From contig JAJEET010000092.1 in the NCBI GenBank assembly GCA_022820835.1, forward strand, positions 62,001 through 126,000: a DNA stretch of 64,000 nucleotides. Direction: 5' to 3'. Shown here piece after piece: positions 42,916 through 51,696 of this stretch. The notes below the pieces were generated by a model. It did not search any database, had not been told where the DNA came from, and saw only the letters and a list, made by a program, of their open reading frames with translations. Source of the stretch: Candidatus Poribacteria bacterium. GTDB lineage: Bacteria; Poribacteria; WGA-4E; WGA-3G. The stretch's first letter is position 1. The number at the start of each line of letters is the position of its first letter. A program made the position numbers and the translations under genes.

Positions 42916-45900
42916 TTAATCGCTTTTGAATTCTGCGTTGAGGTGTTCGCTGTTTTGCTTCACTGCGCGGGTGGTGTTTTCCGAAAAGCCGTCTGATTTG
43001 TTGGCGGTAACGATGATTTCGACTTTCACTGTCCCGCCATCGTCTTTCAGGGTCCGGGCAATCTCGTCTTGGATGCTGTCAATCTCATTGCTAAAAGAGA
43101 GTTCTAACTGCAGCGCCTTCGTAACAACAACGTGTGTGGGTCCCTTTGCTTGTGGTGGTTCGACCAAACCGTCATTCGGATCATCTCCTGTCTGCTCTCC
43201 TGTGTCTGGTGCTGGTTCGGGAGTGTCCGGCGGTTTCTGCTGCTTATCTCTTTCTTCCTTGCGTAACTTCGCCAGTTCAGGGGTTATGAGGACAGCGGTA
43301 GTACCCTTTTCTATCCGGAGACCACCGACCTGTTCTTCAAATCGGACGTTGCGGTAGTCGCCATCCTGATACGCCCTGGCGTATCCAAAGATGCCTGCTT
43401 CGACTCCGGCTCTAATGCACGTCGCCAAGACGTTCCGATCTTTCAATCGTGGCATGTAGACGTTTTGTGCCATGAGTTCCCAGAGGCGTTCTATTTCAAT
43501 GTGGTCTTGGTAGGTATCGCTACTCCAGACGTATTGTTGCAGTTTTGCAGCAAAGATATCGGGGTCAATTTTTGTGACAATTGAATCGTCGTCAATGAAT
43601 TTGTCTCGGAGACGCTTCATAATTCTGCCATCTTCGGGTCTTGTCTCAGCGGTAGAGAAGTTGTAGGCAGCCTCTCGCTCGTCCGTTTGGGAGGGTGTGA
43701 GTGCCCATCGATATGCCTTGAACAAGGCGTTTGTTACCGCGTCTTCAGCAGCTTCGAGATTTTCTTTTGTTTGATCTAACCTTTCACCTTCAAGGGGGGT
43801 GAGTGCGCCGTGTAGGAGGTCTCCGTTCATGATGGAGTTCCACGCGAGATAATTTTTTATAAGGTTTCTGAGTTCTCGGATGTCGTCTCGCCGTGCTGCG
43901 ATGAAGAGGAGCGTGTTTCTGAAGGTACGTTGCTTTTCATCCTGTCCACTGTATTTGAGAATCTTGCGTGCAGCCTCGCTTGCTATATCGGTCTCCTTGT
44001 CGCGGCTGGGTAGAGATGCCTGTGGTGGCAGAATGACGTACTGAATCGTCTCCGAATCCTTTACGAGGTCAGAAGATGTTGGGCAGATTTGAACGCTCGA
44101 ATCGCGGCCGATTGCCCTTTGTAATCGTGAGACAATTTCACTGTGGATATCGTCTTCGGTGTACGCTGCCGCGCGATCTATGGCGACCTTGTTCAAATTT
44201 TCTTGCGTATGGAAGTAGTATCTATCATCAAGATTATAGAGAAAATAGAGGTTGCCCGTCATTCTGTTGAGTGCGTCATTGTAAACTGCAACGCCTTGTC
44301 CGGGTTCGACAACTCCGAGATGAATCTGACGCATCGTAACACCTTTGACAGCGCGTCCGGTTGCACTACCGAGGAAAACAGTGCGGGCGACTCGACGCGC
44401 TGCGCTACCCACTTCAATGAAACTTTGAGAACTTTGATCAATCTGGTCGGTCCGGGAGCCGTGGCTGTCCACTTCTTTTACGACGGGGTCCCAATTTCCG
44501 CCAGCTCTTGCAAGCAGTCTTGTGAATTCATCGGCGAGTGCGGGATCATCAAGCGCAAGGTTTGCGGGCATTATCAACAGGGACGGATCCTGTTCTTGGT
44601 AGAGGCGGGAGATGCAAGTCGCCATGATGCGTAGTACACCGCGGGTGCGTTGAAATCCGGGAATAACTGCCCAATCCTCAAAGAGTCGATCGAATATTTC
44701 GGGATGGATCGGGTAGCAGTCTTTCATTCGTTGCAGGTAGTGTTGATCGCTAACATTATTTGGATATTCACTGCGCGAGTTCTGATACATCCTGCGGAAC
44801 GCTTCGCACGTCAAGTCGCGTTCTGTCTGTTCGTCGTCAGTCATATTACTAAACAATCGCCTACGCACCACCTCGAATGCGTTATCCACTTCTAAAGGTA
44901 TTGAGACAGCGTCCACCCTTTCCAGAATAGACTCGAGGGTATCCAGAACAGTCATGCCCCCTTCACCACCGGCTTGGATTTGTCCCTCTGGCAGCGTTGC
45001 TACGAGTGTAACATTTTTGGTTCTCTTTACAGACTCGGTAACGGCTTGAAAAAAGGTATAAATGCTCTCTTGTGTAACACCTTGTACGTTACGGACATAA
45101 GCGACGAGTTCATCCATTAGAATAACAGAGGGACCGACGTGTTCAAACAGGGCATCCAACTGGTTTCCACCCGGAGCGGAGCGTTCAAGCGCAGCTCGCC
45201 GTATGATATTATAGGCATCCTGCCCGCCGAGTTGATCCGCCATTTTTCCCCAGAGTGTATTGAGTGGGTCACCTTGTTGGGTTTCATCTGCATCGGTGGT
45301 AGAAAGATAGGTGCCGACAAGAACAGAAACGTTAGCATTAAGGAGTGTGTCGGCATCGCAGCCTGCCTCGTTTAGGATGTCATCAATTTCTGCCCGGAGT
45401 CGCGCGTACTTATCCGCTGCTGGAAGTTCCGTTAGGATGTTAATTCCGGTAACGAGGTGATAAAGCGCGATGAGACTATGGGTTTTCCCGCCGCCGAAGC
45501 CGGTTTTGAGTTGGATAACAGGATCGCCATCTTTACCGCCGAGGCGTTTCAAGGTGTTGACTAACAATTGCCGGAGTCCGGGCGTGATGTATGTCTGATT
45601 GAAGAAGATTTCGGTTTCGCCGTATTCGGGTGTCTTAGCCCTACCCTCAAATACCTCTTGAAGGTCCGCGGCGAATTCTGACTTTCGGAATGTGCCTTGA
45701 ATAACATCGGCATTGGGCCGTATCACATCGCGCCATGATTTTAGGTCTGCAGTTTTTCTTCGTGGGAGCTTCGGTTTGGTTTCCGAGGGGGATGTTGCCT
45801 TGGCGAATAACCTGTCTCGGATGGTTTCAACTTCACCTTTCTGTTCTGGGGCATTGATTTGTCCGAGCATGTCTGCGATTTCATGGAGTCGAGCTAAAGC

Positions 45901-46206
45901 ATATCCTAACGCGAGGTCTTCTGTTTCAGTGTGAAAAGTGTTATTCCGCGCTTCAGTTATTATACCCACAGCACTGCGAACATCCCGATCTGGATCAAAG
46001 CGATGTTTAAAAACATCGTGCCAGTACTTTCTGAAGAGGTGTGGAAAGTCACCAAAGTCTATATCCGCTTCGTTTTGAAAGCGATCTTCTGGTGATAAGC
46101 CTTGCACGGTTTTTAGGTTTCTAAGAATAAAAGGACGCATGGCATCACAGTAGATATTGAGTGCTTGATAAAGTGCGTCCTGATTTGGACGGTTGGGCGA
46201 ATTCAC
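42916..46206 (-). CDS. DUF499 ATPase with N-terminal HEPN-like domain
   Basis: 1096 residues from GTG 46206. The N-terminal ~125 residues are a helical domain with R87-x4-H92 in TEARNNTFHTE, the catalytic pattern of HEPN ribonucleases (Swt1-type). Then Walker A TGFGGGKTHS (235-244), Walker B SVILMDELVAYVRN and a long DUF499 body. A Pro/Asp-rich linker leads to a C-terminal beta domain. COG1483-type proteins pair with DUF1156 methylases in phage-defence islands and resemble BREX ATPases. A strong promoter lies upstream. Confidence 0.88.
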   Translation of the reverse strand: MNSPNRPNQDALYQALNIYCDAMRPFILRNLKTVQGLSPEDRFQNEADIDFGDFPHLFRKYWHDVFKHRFDPDRDVRSAVGIITEARNNTFHTETEDLALGYALARLHEIADMLGQINAPEQKGEVETIRDRLFAKATSPSETKPKLPRRKTADLKSWRDVIRPNADVIQGTFRKSEFAADLQEVFEGRAKTPEYGETEIFFNQTYITPGLRQLLVNTLKRLGGKDGDPVIQLKTGFGGGKTHSLIALYHLVTGINILTELPAADKYARLRAEIDDILNEAGCDADTLLNANVSVLVGTYLSTTDADETQQGDPLNTLWGKMADQLGGQDAYNIIRRAALERSAPGGNQLDALFEHVGPSVILMDELVAYVRNVQGVTQESIYTFFQAVTESVKRTKNVTLVATLPEGQIQAGGEGGMTVLDTLESILERVDAVSIPLEVDNAFEVVRRRLFSNMTDDEQTERDLTCEAFRRMYQNSRSEYPNNVSDQHYLQRMKDCYPIHPEIFDRLFEDWAVIPGFQRTRGVLRIMATCISRLYQEQDPSLLIMPANLALDDPALADEFTRLLARAGGNWDPVVKEVDSHGSRTDQIDQSSQSFIEVGSAARRVARTVFLGSATGRAVKGVTMRQIHLGVVEPGQGVAVYNDALNRMTGNLYFLYNLDDRYYFHTQENLNKVAIDRAAAYTEDDIHSEIVSRLQRAIGRDSSVQICPTSSDLVKDSETIQYVILPPQASLPSRDKETDIASEAARKILKYSGQDEKQRTFRNTLLFIAARRDDIRELRNLIKNYLAWNSIMNGDLLHGALTPLEGERLDQTKENLEAAEDAVTNALFKAYRWALTPSQTDEREAAYNFSTAETRPEDGRIMKRLRDKFIDDDSIVTKIDPDIFAAKLQQYVWSSDTYQDHIEIERLWELMAQNVYMPRLKDRNVLATCIRAGVEAGIFGYARAYQDGDYRNVRFEEQVGGLRIEKGTTAVLITPELAKLRKEERDKQQKPPDTPEPAPDTGEQTGDDPNDGLVEPPQAKGPTHVVVTKALQLELSFSNEIDSIQDEIARTLKDDGGTVKVEIIVTANKSDGFSENTTRAVKQNSEHLNAEFKSD

Positions 46207-46240
46207 GTTTTCCGAACTCCGTTTCCGTAATTTTCCGAGC

Positions 46241-46269
46241 AGTGTAGCATATCAGCGATTTTAGGTCAA
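46241..46269 (-). promoter_or_regulatory. Promoter of the DUF499 gene
   Basis: Read on the minus strand: TTGACC, 17-bp spacer, TACACT, 35 bases before the GTG start. Confidence 0.65.
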
Positions 46270-46317
46270 GCGTGAAATTATTTTTCTTTAGTTCGTTCAG
46301 GCAAACTGAATTTCCGC

Positions 46318-46346
46318 TTGACAAATTCTGGGATATATGGAATTAT
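46318..46346 (+). promoter_or_regulatory. Possible promoter of the J-domain gene
   Basis: Perfect TTGACA, 17-bp spacer, AATTAT (4/6). It lies 35 bases before ATG 46381 and is back-to-back with the DUF499 promoter. Confidence 0.45.
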
Positions 46347-46380
46347 AAGTACCATATCTTTCAGGAACATCGTATTGACA

Positions 46381-47286
46381 ATGCAAATTCCAGATTACTA
46401 CCAAATCTTAGAGGTTAGGCGTGACGCAAACGCCACCGAAATAAAGAGCGCGTTCCGAAAACTGGCCAAGCGCTATCATCCCGACAAAAATCCTGAGCGG
46501 ACCGCTTTTGCGGAAAAGATGTTCCGCGAAGTCTGTAACGCCTATAGCACACTCCAGAATAAGAAACAGAAATCCGATTACGACCGAGTCCTACGGACGA
46601 TCGAACGGCAGCAGTCTTTTCAAGATGGGTTCGCAAACGGCACCCTACAACACGAAACTTATCTCGACAGACTCAATAGACTCAACCAGAGCTACGCCAA
46701 GTTAGAACTGTTACTCGAAGCACTGCTCCATCAAAACTACGAAACCGGAATTTCCATGTATGAGCAGCTCCGCTACCACTCCGAAGAAACTGGGAAAGCG
46801 TGGCGGATTGACGACTTCCTAAGTTACGAAGAGAGCCGCGATTGCGAATTTCTCATTGCCGAAGCCTACCAAAAACTCGGATTTTCTAACGGAGATGCCT
46901 CTTCTATCCTTGAACGACACCGAAAAATTGAGCAGGCGATGTTGATATACGAATCTCTTTTATCAGCAGAAGTAAAACGTCCCTGCTTCAGACACTTTAT
47001 CAGCGAAGTCAAGGACAGACTCAAATATATCTATCTTTACCATTTTAGCATTGAAGGTTACCATCAAACTTCTCACATTCCGTTGACGAAAATCCGGGCG
47101 TTAAAACTTCCGAAGCGGGAAACGGCGTGGATATACAAAAAAATCGCCGAATTTTATGTTGAGATTGACCGGTATCCAGAAGCGCGAACCGTTTTGAAAA
47201 TGGCATTTGAATTGCAACCGCGCTTGACTGGTGCCAAGAAAATCTGTCGAATTTTAAGCGTCAGTAACCAGCAATCCGCTTCTTAG
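46381..47286 (+). CDS. J-domain (DnaJ-like) protein
   Basis: 301 residues from ATG 46381. The N-terminal J domain (DYYQILEVRRDANATEIKSAFRKLAKRYHPDKNPER) has the HPD tripeptide at 33-35, needed to stimulate DnaK. There is no Gly/Phe or zinc region, so it is a class C co-chaperone. The C-terminal ~230 residues are helical and end in a TPR-like ETAWIYKKIAEFYVEIDRYPEARTVLKMAFELQP. The client is unknown. It is divergent from DUF499. Confidence 0.85.
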   Translation: MQIPDYYQILEVRRDANATEIKSAFRKLAKRYHPDKNPERTAFAEKMFREVCNAYSTLQNKKQKSDYDRVLRTIERQQSFQDGFANGTLQHETYLDRLNRLNQSYAKLELLLEALLHQNYETGISMYEQLRYHSEETGKAWRIDDFLSYEESRDCEFLIAEAYQKLGFSNGDASSILERHRKIEQAMLIYESLLSAEVKRPCFRHFISEVKDRLKYIYLYHFSIEGYHQTSHIPLTKIRALKLPKRETAWIYKKIAEFYVEIDRYPEARTVLKMAFELQPRLTGAKKICRILSVSNQQSAS

Positions 47287-47335
47287 ATGCGGAACCGACT
47301 TCCAAGTTACCGTGGAGAACCGAAGTTAAAAGAAA

Positions 47336-47509
47336 ATGGAAACAACCCTATTTTTATTATCACTGCTTGTAATAGCGGGAATTTGGATGTATGCGTATCA
47401 GAAAGGTGTTAGATATATCTGTCCGAATTGCGGACAGCGACAAATCGGATGGTCAACGCAATGCCCGAAATGTGGCGTTGTTTTCAAAGATTGGGATAGA
47501 CAAAATTAA
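47336..47509 (+). CDS. Zinc-ribbon membrane microprotein
   Basis: 57 residues. One N-terminal membrane helix (about 4-21, TLFLLSLLVIAGIWMYAY) is followed by a rubredoxin-like zinc ribbon, C29-x2-C32 and C43-x2-C46. The stop lies 15 bp before the next start (47525). No strong ribosome site is seen, but the regular Cys spacing and the helix make it a credible small gene. Confidence 0.65.
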   Translation: METTLFLLSLLVIAGIWMYAYQKGVRYICPNCGQRQIGWSTQCPKCGVVFKDWDRQN

Positions 47510-47524
47510 AAAGAGGAAACCGTA

Positions 47525-48412
47525 ATGCGAAAAGAGGTGCGTTGGGAACGGATGTTCCCCGATGAGTTAGAAGCAGCATTCAATGAATGTCCCGCCGTGT
47601 ATTTCACTTATGGACTCTGCGAACCGCACGGCCCTCAAAACACAGTCGGGTTGGATGCGCTCAAGGCGCATGCGATCGCTTGCCGTACGGCACATGCACA
47701 CGGTGGCATCGTCGCCCCGCCGGACTATTGGCATATCCATGAACACGGCATGTATGCGAACTGGGCCCATCAGAATGTCGGCGAAGTACGGAGTTGGCTC
47801 ACCGCAATGTCGGCATGGCAACACTTCAAAAACGTTTGCTACCACGTCCGTGCCGCCGATGCGCTCGGATTCCATGCCGCCATCTTCCTTACAGGACACT
47901 ACGGACCCAACTGGCAAGACCTCAAAACACTTCTGACGTTAATTCAGCCACACTTTACTATGCGACTTTACGGACTCCCAGACTTTGAGGCGAACACACC
48001 CGGTTTCGACCGACAGGGTAACGGCGGAGATCACGCAGGTAGAGTTGAAACTTCGCTCCTCTGGGCATTGGAACCCGAATGCGTCGATATGTCGCGTATG
48101 CCTGAAGCGGACGCACAAGGACCGCACTTCGCCATGGGCAGAAACGCTTATGAATCAGACCGACGCATCGGTGAACGCATGGTGAACGATGAAGTCGCAT
48201 GGCTCGGTAAAAAGATGGCGGAATTGTTGGAGGATTACGCAAAACAGGATATTTCTGAACGCCGTCCTGTAACTTTCCAAGAAATCGAGCATATCTGGAC
48301 AGAGACGGTAACACCTGCATTGAAAACCTTTGAAACGATGAAAAATCCGGACGAATCGCCACCTGAAGATTCGCAGTGGTTTCAACAGTGCAAACTTCCT
48401 GAACTTTCGTAA
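47525..48412 (+). CDS. Creatininase-family amidohydrolase
   Basis: 295 residues. The binuclear-metal signature of the family is clear: GLCEPHGPQ with E33 and H35, D44 in VGLDALKA, TGHYGPN (GHGGN in most members) and GDHAGRVETS with its metal Glu. Members open cyclic amides (creatinine, cyclic imides, formamides); the exact substrate is not decidable. AGAGGAAAC precedes ATG 47525. It is followed in the same direction by a PhyH and a sarcosine-oxidase-like gene. Confidence 0.87.
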   Translation: MRKEVRWERMFPDELEAAFNECPAVYFTYGLCEPHGPQNTVGLDALKAHAIACRTAHAHGGIVAPPDYWHIHEHGMYANWAHQNVGEVRSWLTAMSAWQHFKNVCYHVRAADALGFHAAIFLTGHYGPNWQDLKTLLTLIQPHFTMRLYGLPDFEANTPGFDRQGNGGDHAGRVETSLLWALEPECVDMSRMPEADAQGPHFAMGRNAYESDRRIGERMVNDEVAWLGKKMAELLEDYAKQDISERRPVTFQEIEHIWTETVTPALKTFETMKNPDESPPEDSQWFQQCKLPELS

Positions 48413-48428
48413 GGGAGGTCTTTAAAAA

Positions 48429-49187
48429 ATGGAAATGACAAACGGACGACTCCTTGAAAACTACCGAAAAGACGGCTTCTTGACAGGTATCCGTGTCGCT
48501 GATACTGCCGAAGCAGTCCGCTATCAGCACGCCTACGATGCGTTAGAAGCAGAAGTCGGCAAAGAAAAATGCGAAATCGGTCTTATCGACTGGCATTTTG
48601 ACCACCAATTCATTTGGGAGCTCTCCATACACCCTAAGATCGTAGATGTTATTGAGGCACTCATCGGTCCCGATATAATGCTATTAGCCACGCATTTTTT
48701 TTGTAAATACGGACCCCGTGAGAAGTTCGTCGCCTGGCATCAAGACGTAACGTACTGGGGACTCGAACCGCCAGATGCGATTACCGCTTGGTATGCCATA
48801 GACGATAGCGATCCAGGCAACGGTTGCATGCAGGTAATTCCCGGAAGCCATCAGCGTGGTATCCAAGAACACGGAAAATCCGAACAGGCAGGCAACCTCC
48901 TCAGCATTAATCAGGAAGTATCCGTCACCGAAGCGGAAGCAGAGACCGCTTTTGATCTGATATTGAAAGCTGGAGAGATGTCCATCCATCATGGACAGAT
49001 CATACACGGCAGCTTACCGAACCATTCGACGAGGCGACGATGTGGACTAACCATTCGGTATATCGCACCGTCAGTGAAACAAGCAGAGGATAATTCGTTG
49101 AAACGTCCGTGGAAACCGATACTCCTACGCGGTAAAGACCGATACCAACATTTCACGACTGTACCCAATCCGTTCCCGCTTCTTTAA
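48429..49187 (+). CDS. PhyH family protein
   Basis: 252 residues; canonical triad H104-Q-D106 (AWHQDVTYW) and distal His193 (IIHGSLPNHS), with Arg203/210. Start at 48429 (ATG 48435 also possible) after AAGGGAGG. It is shorter than the other PhyH members here and begins with GRLLENYRKDGFLTG. It sits between the creatininase-family and FAD-oxidase genes. Confidence 0.9.
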   Translation: MEMTNGRLLENYRKDGFLTGIRVADTAEAVRYQHAYDALEAEVGKEKCEIGLIDWHFDHQFIWELSIHPKIVDVIEALIGPDIMLLATHFFCKYGPREKFVAWHQDVTYWGLEPPDAITAWYAIDDSDPGNGCMQVIPGSHQRGIQEHGKSEQAGNLLSINQEVSVTEAEAETAFDLILKAGEMSIHHGQIIHGSLPNHSTRRRCGLTIRYIAPSVKQAEDNSLKRPWKPILLRGKDRYQHFTTVPNPFPLL

Positions 49188-49206
49188 TGGTCATCGGTTA
49201 ACAATT

Positions 49207-50364
49207 ATGAACTCACACATCTACGATGCGATTGTCATCGGTGCTGGAGGGATGGGGAGTGCGTCCGCATATCATCTCGCTAAATCTGGTGCGGATGTAC
49301 TTGTCTTAGAACAGTTTCAACGTGGACACGCCTTCGGGAGTTCACATGGCGCGACCCGCATCATCCGTTTTTTCTATGATAAGCCTTTCTACACCGAATT
49401 GATGAAAACCGCTTATGCCGAGTGGCGTGATCTTGAGTCCGTATCAGGAAAGCCGCTGCTTTTCATCACGGGGAGTGTATGTCTCGGTGGACGCAGGAAT
49501 TCCTATGGACAGTCTGTGCGGCGGAGTTTAGATGCCGCGGGTGTTAAATCCGAGTGGTGGGCTGCGACACAATTGACAGAACGGTTTCCACAGTTCCGAG
49601 TCTCAAATGATATGGACATCCTCTGGCAGGCGGATACCGGTTTTCTTCACGCCGCCGAGTGCGTTCTGACACACTTAGAATTAGCGGAACGACACGGTGC
49701 GACCGTCCAAGAGGAAACCGCTGTAACCGACATTGATTGGCAGGGGGATTTTCCGACTGTCTGTACGGATGACGGTCAGTTCCACGGTAGAAAGGTTGTT
49801 GTGACGGCTGGCGCGTGGACAGGAAAACTCCTCACGGCATTGAATCTCCCGCTCACTGTCACGAAGCAACAGGTGTGCTACTACCAACCCACAGACACTG
49901 ATTATTTCAAACCGAAACGGTTTCCAGTCTTTGCTGAAATGACAGCGGATGGCGAATTTCTCTATGGGGTCCCGGCTTTCGGTTCCGGCGTAAAGATCGC
50001 ACGTCACGGAAGGGGAGAACTCGTCTCTCCCGATACATGTCAACGCACACCAGATACGGATTATATTACTCATATCGATGCTTATGTTCAGGAGCGCATG
50101 CCAGGACTCGGACGCTCCACGGCTGCCGAAGTCTGCCTCTATACCGAAACCCCTGACGAAGATTTTATTATCGATAGACACCGGCAGTGCCCAGATGTTT
50201 TGGTTGCTGCCGGTTTTTCAGGACACGGTTTCAAGTTCTGTTCTCTTGTCGGACGCATTATGAGCGAACTTGCCATGAACGGCGAAACCGATTTTGACAT
50301 CCATCCATTTTGTATTGACCGAGAACCGAATACCTCAAGTGGTATCCCAAGACTACAATCGTGA
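49207..50364 (+). CDS. Monomeric sarcosine oxidase/N-methyltryptophan oxidase-like FAD enzyme
   Basis: 385 residues. The FAD-binding VIGAGGMGSASAYHLAKSG (GxGxxG at 12-17), FGSSHGATRIIRFFY, and Cys345 in GHGFKFCSLVG, the covalent 8-alpha-S-cysteinyl FAD site, mark the MSOX/MTOX family. It would oxidatively remove an N-methyl group from an amino acid, giving formaldehyde and H2O2. It is the last gene of the creatininase/PhyH run; 19 bp separates it from the PhyH gene. Confidence 0.9.
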   Translation: MNSHIYDAIVIGAGGMGSASAYHLAKSGADVLVLEQFQRGHAFGSSHGATRIIRFFYDKPFYTELMKTAYAEWRDLESVSGKPLLFITGSVCLGGRRNSYGQSVRRSLDAAGVKSEWWAATQLTERFPQFRVSNDMDILWQADTGFLHAAECVLTHLELAERHGATVQEETAVTDIDWQGDFPTVCTDDGQFHGRKVVVTAGAWTGKLLTALNLPLTVTKQQVCYYQPTDTDYFKPKRFPVFAEMTADGEFLYGVPAFGSGVKIARHGRGELVSPDTCQRTPDTDYITHIDAYVQERMPGLGRSTAAEVCLYTETPDEDFIIDRHRQCPDVLVAAGFSGHGFKFCSLVGRIMSELAMNGETDFDIHPFCIDREPNTSSGIPRLQS

Positions 50365-50502
50365 CACGGCAGAAAATAAAAAACAGGATTTTGTTTGAAA
50401 GAAACTGTGGACTACCAGTTAAACCAGAGGGCACAAAACTCCTCCGCCCTGCCGTTCGTGTCACGTCCTATAAAAAGTTTCGGCGGACGTATATGCGTCA
50501 GT

Positions 50503-50904
50503 TTATCGGTTTCTGTTTCGTTGTAGTTCCGCAATGTGGCTCATCTCGGCGACAAAGTTCACATCTGCGAAGCAATGTTGCTGAATGTAGTCGCGAACCT
50601 CCGGAGAGTCGAAGATTAATTCAGAGTTGGGACGCGCCAGGTCGAACATGCTTTTGAGTTGGTTCTCTACGTCTTCGGCATCGGCTTTGGAGTCAGAGAG
50701 TTCGATGCCTAAACATTCAACATCCTCGGCGAAATAACGCTGCACCTCTTTGCACCGTTTGTGGTAGTTGCCACGCGCGATTTGTGAGATTCCGATCTTA
50801 ATAAGATTACCGAGGGGCAATTTGTGAAAATAGAGGAAATATTGTTCCTTTTCGTCGTCGTCTAACTCGTCGAACGACACTTCATCGAAAGTTCTTTTTT
50901 TCAT
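50503..50904 (-). CDS. T5orf172/MUG113-like GIY-YIG superfamily protein
   Basis: 133 residues from ATG 50904, chosen for AAGGGAA eight bases upstream (50937 is an alternative). YFLYFHKLPLGNLIKIGISQIARGNYHKRCKEVQRY with a conserved Arg, then a Glu-rich helix DAEDVENQLKSMFDLAR and SELIFDSPEVRDYI, follows the T5orf172/MUG113 pattern of divergent GIY-YIG domains. Function is likely DNA-related but unproven; the family call is tentative. Confidence 0.65.
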   Translation of the reverse strand: MKKRTFDEVSFDELDDDEKEQYFLYFHKLPLGNLIKIGISQIARGNYHKRCKEVQRYFAEDVECLGIELSDSKADAEDVENQLKSMFDLARPNSELIFDSPEVRDYIQQHCFADVNFVAEMSHIAELQRNRNR

Positions 50905-51196
50905 CGGTGTTCCCTTTTTTCTTGCTGTTGATGCCATTCGTGAAAAAAGTTTATGTTTCGTGTTTCGCAGGGTATATCAAGTATTAACCCCTATCGAGTG
51001 GGTAGGCAGACACGCTACCAAGCGGTAATGCTGATTATGTCTGCCAACTTGATACTATCATTATACTATATTTTTCGACGAAAGTCAATCTTTTAACGTG
51101 CTAAAGCGGTCTCATATCCCCAACCTAAAGGAAACTTGATAAGAGATCCGCAAAGTTTGTGTTTTGAAGATGTGAAGAGTGATGAGGAGACTCAAA

Positions 51197-51652
51197 ATGA
51201 CTGATTCTGTTGTTTCATTAACGTTGATAGGCACCGGTTGGATATTACTAATATTTGCTCTCTGGATCGGTGGATCGAAGTACACAAAATATTTTTTTGT
51301 GCCGTTTGTTGTTGTAATCCTTGTACCTATTCTTATCGCGATAGTGGGAGCGTTTTTTTCTCTTCTTGAATACGATGTCGGAACTGCTTTTCTATTCGCA
51401 ATTGTGGTGCTTGTGATAGCCGGTGTTGCTTATTTTTTTATTTGGTCATTATGGCTGTTTACGATATACGATTCAAATAAAAAGAAAGACAAATTGAACA
51501 GTAGTATTCGTCAACTGAATACAGAGATAAAAACCTATAGAGATAAACTTGCCTTGTCAATGGATGAAAGAGAGAGAAAAGTACTTCATAACAGAATTCG
51601 GAGATTGCTTCAAGTGAAGGAGCGAAAAAGAATCGCGCTTGAAAAGATTTGA
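51197..51652 (+). CDS. Small membrane protein with C-terminal coiled coil
   Basis: 151 residues from ATG 51197 with AGGAG eight bases upstream. Three predicted membrane helices (about 5-22, 30-54, 62-87) are followed by a charged helix KKKDKLNSSIRQLNTEIKTY that continues as coiled coil to the end. No family recognised. The gap before it (50938-51196) holds no other gene. Confidence 0.6.
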   Translation: MTDSVVSLTLIGTGWILLIFALWIGGSKYTKYFFVPFVVVILVPILIAIVGAFFSLLEYDVGTAFLFAIVVLVIAGVAYFFIWSLWLFTIYDSNKKKDKLNSSIRQLNTEIKTYRDKLALSMDERERKVLHNRIRRLLQVKERKRIALEKI

Positions 51653-51696
51653 TAAATCTTAATCCTTCACAATCTTCACATTAAGGAGAAGAGACA

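Noticed and set aside
38616-46206. Complete BREX locus
   Set aside because: Only ATPase-like and methylase-like parts are seen; PglZ, helicase, BrxA/B and BrxL are not in the window.
50361-50657. 98-codon plus-strand ORF opposite the T5orf172-like gene
   Set aside because: It is antisense to a better-supported gene and has no recognisable features.
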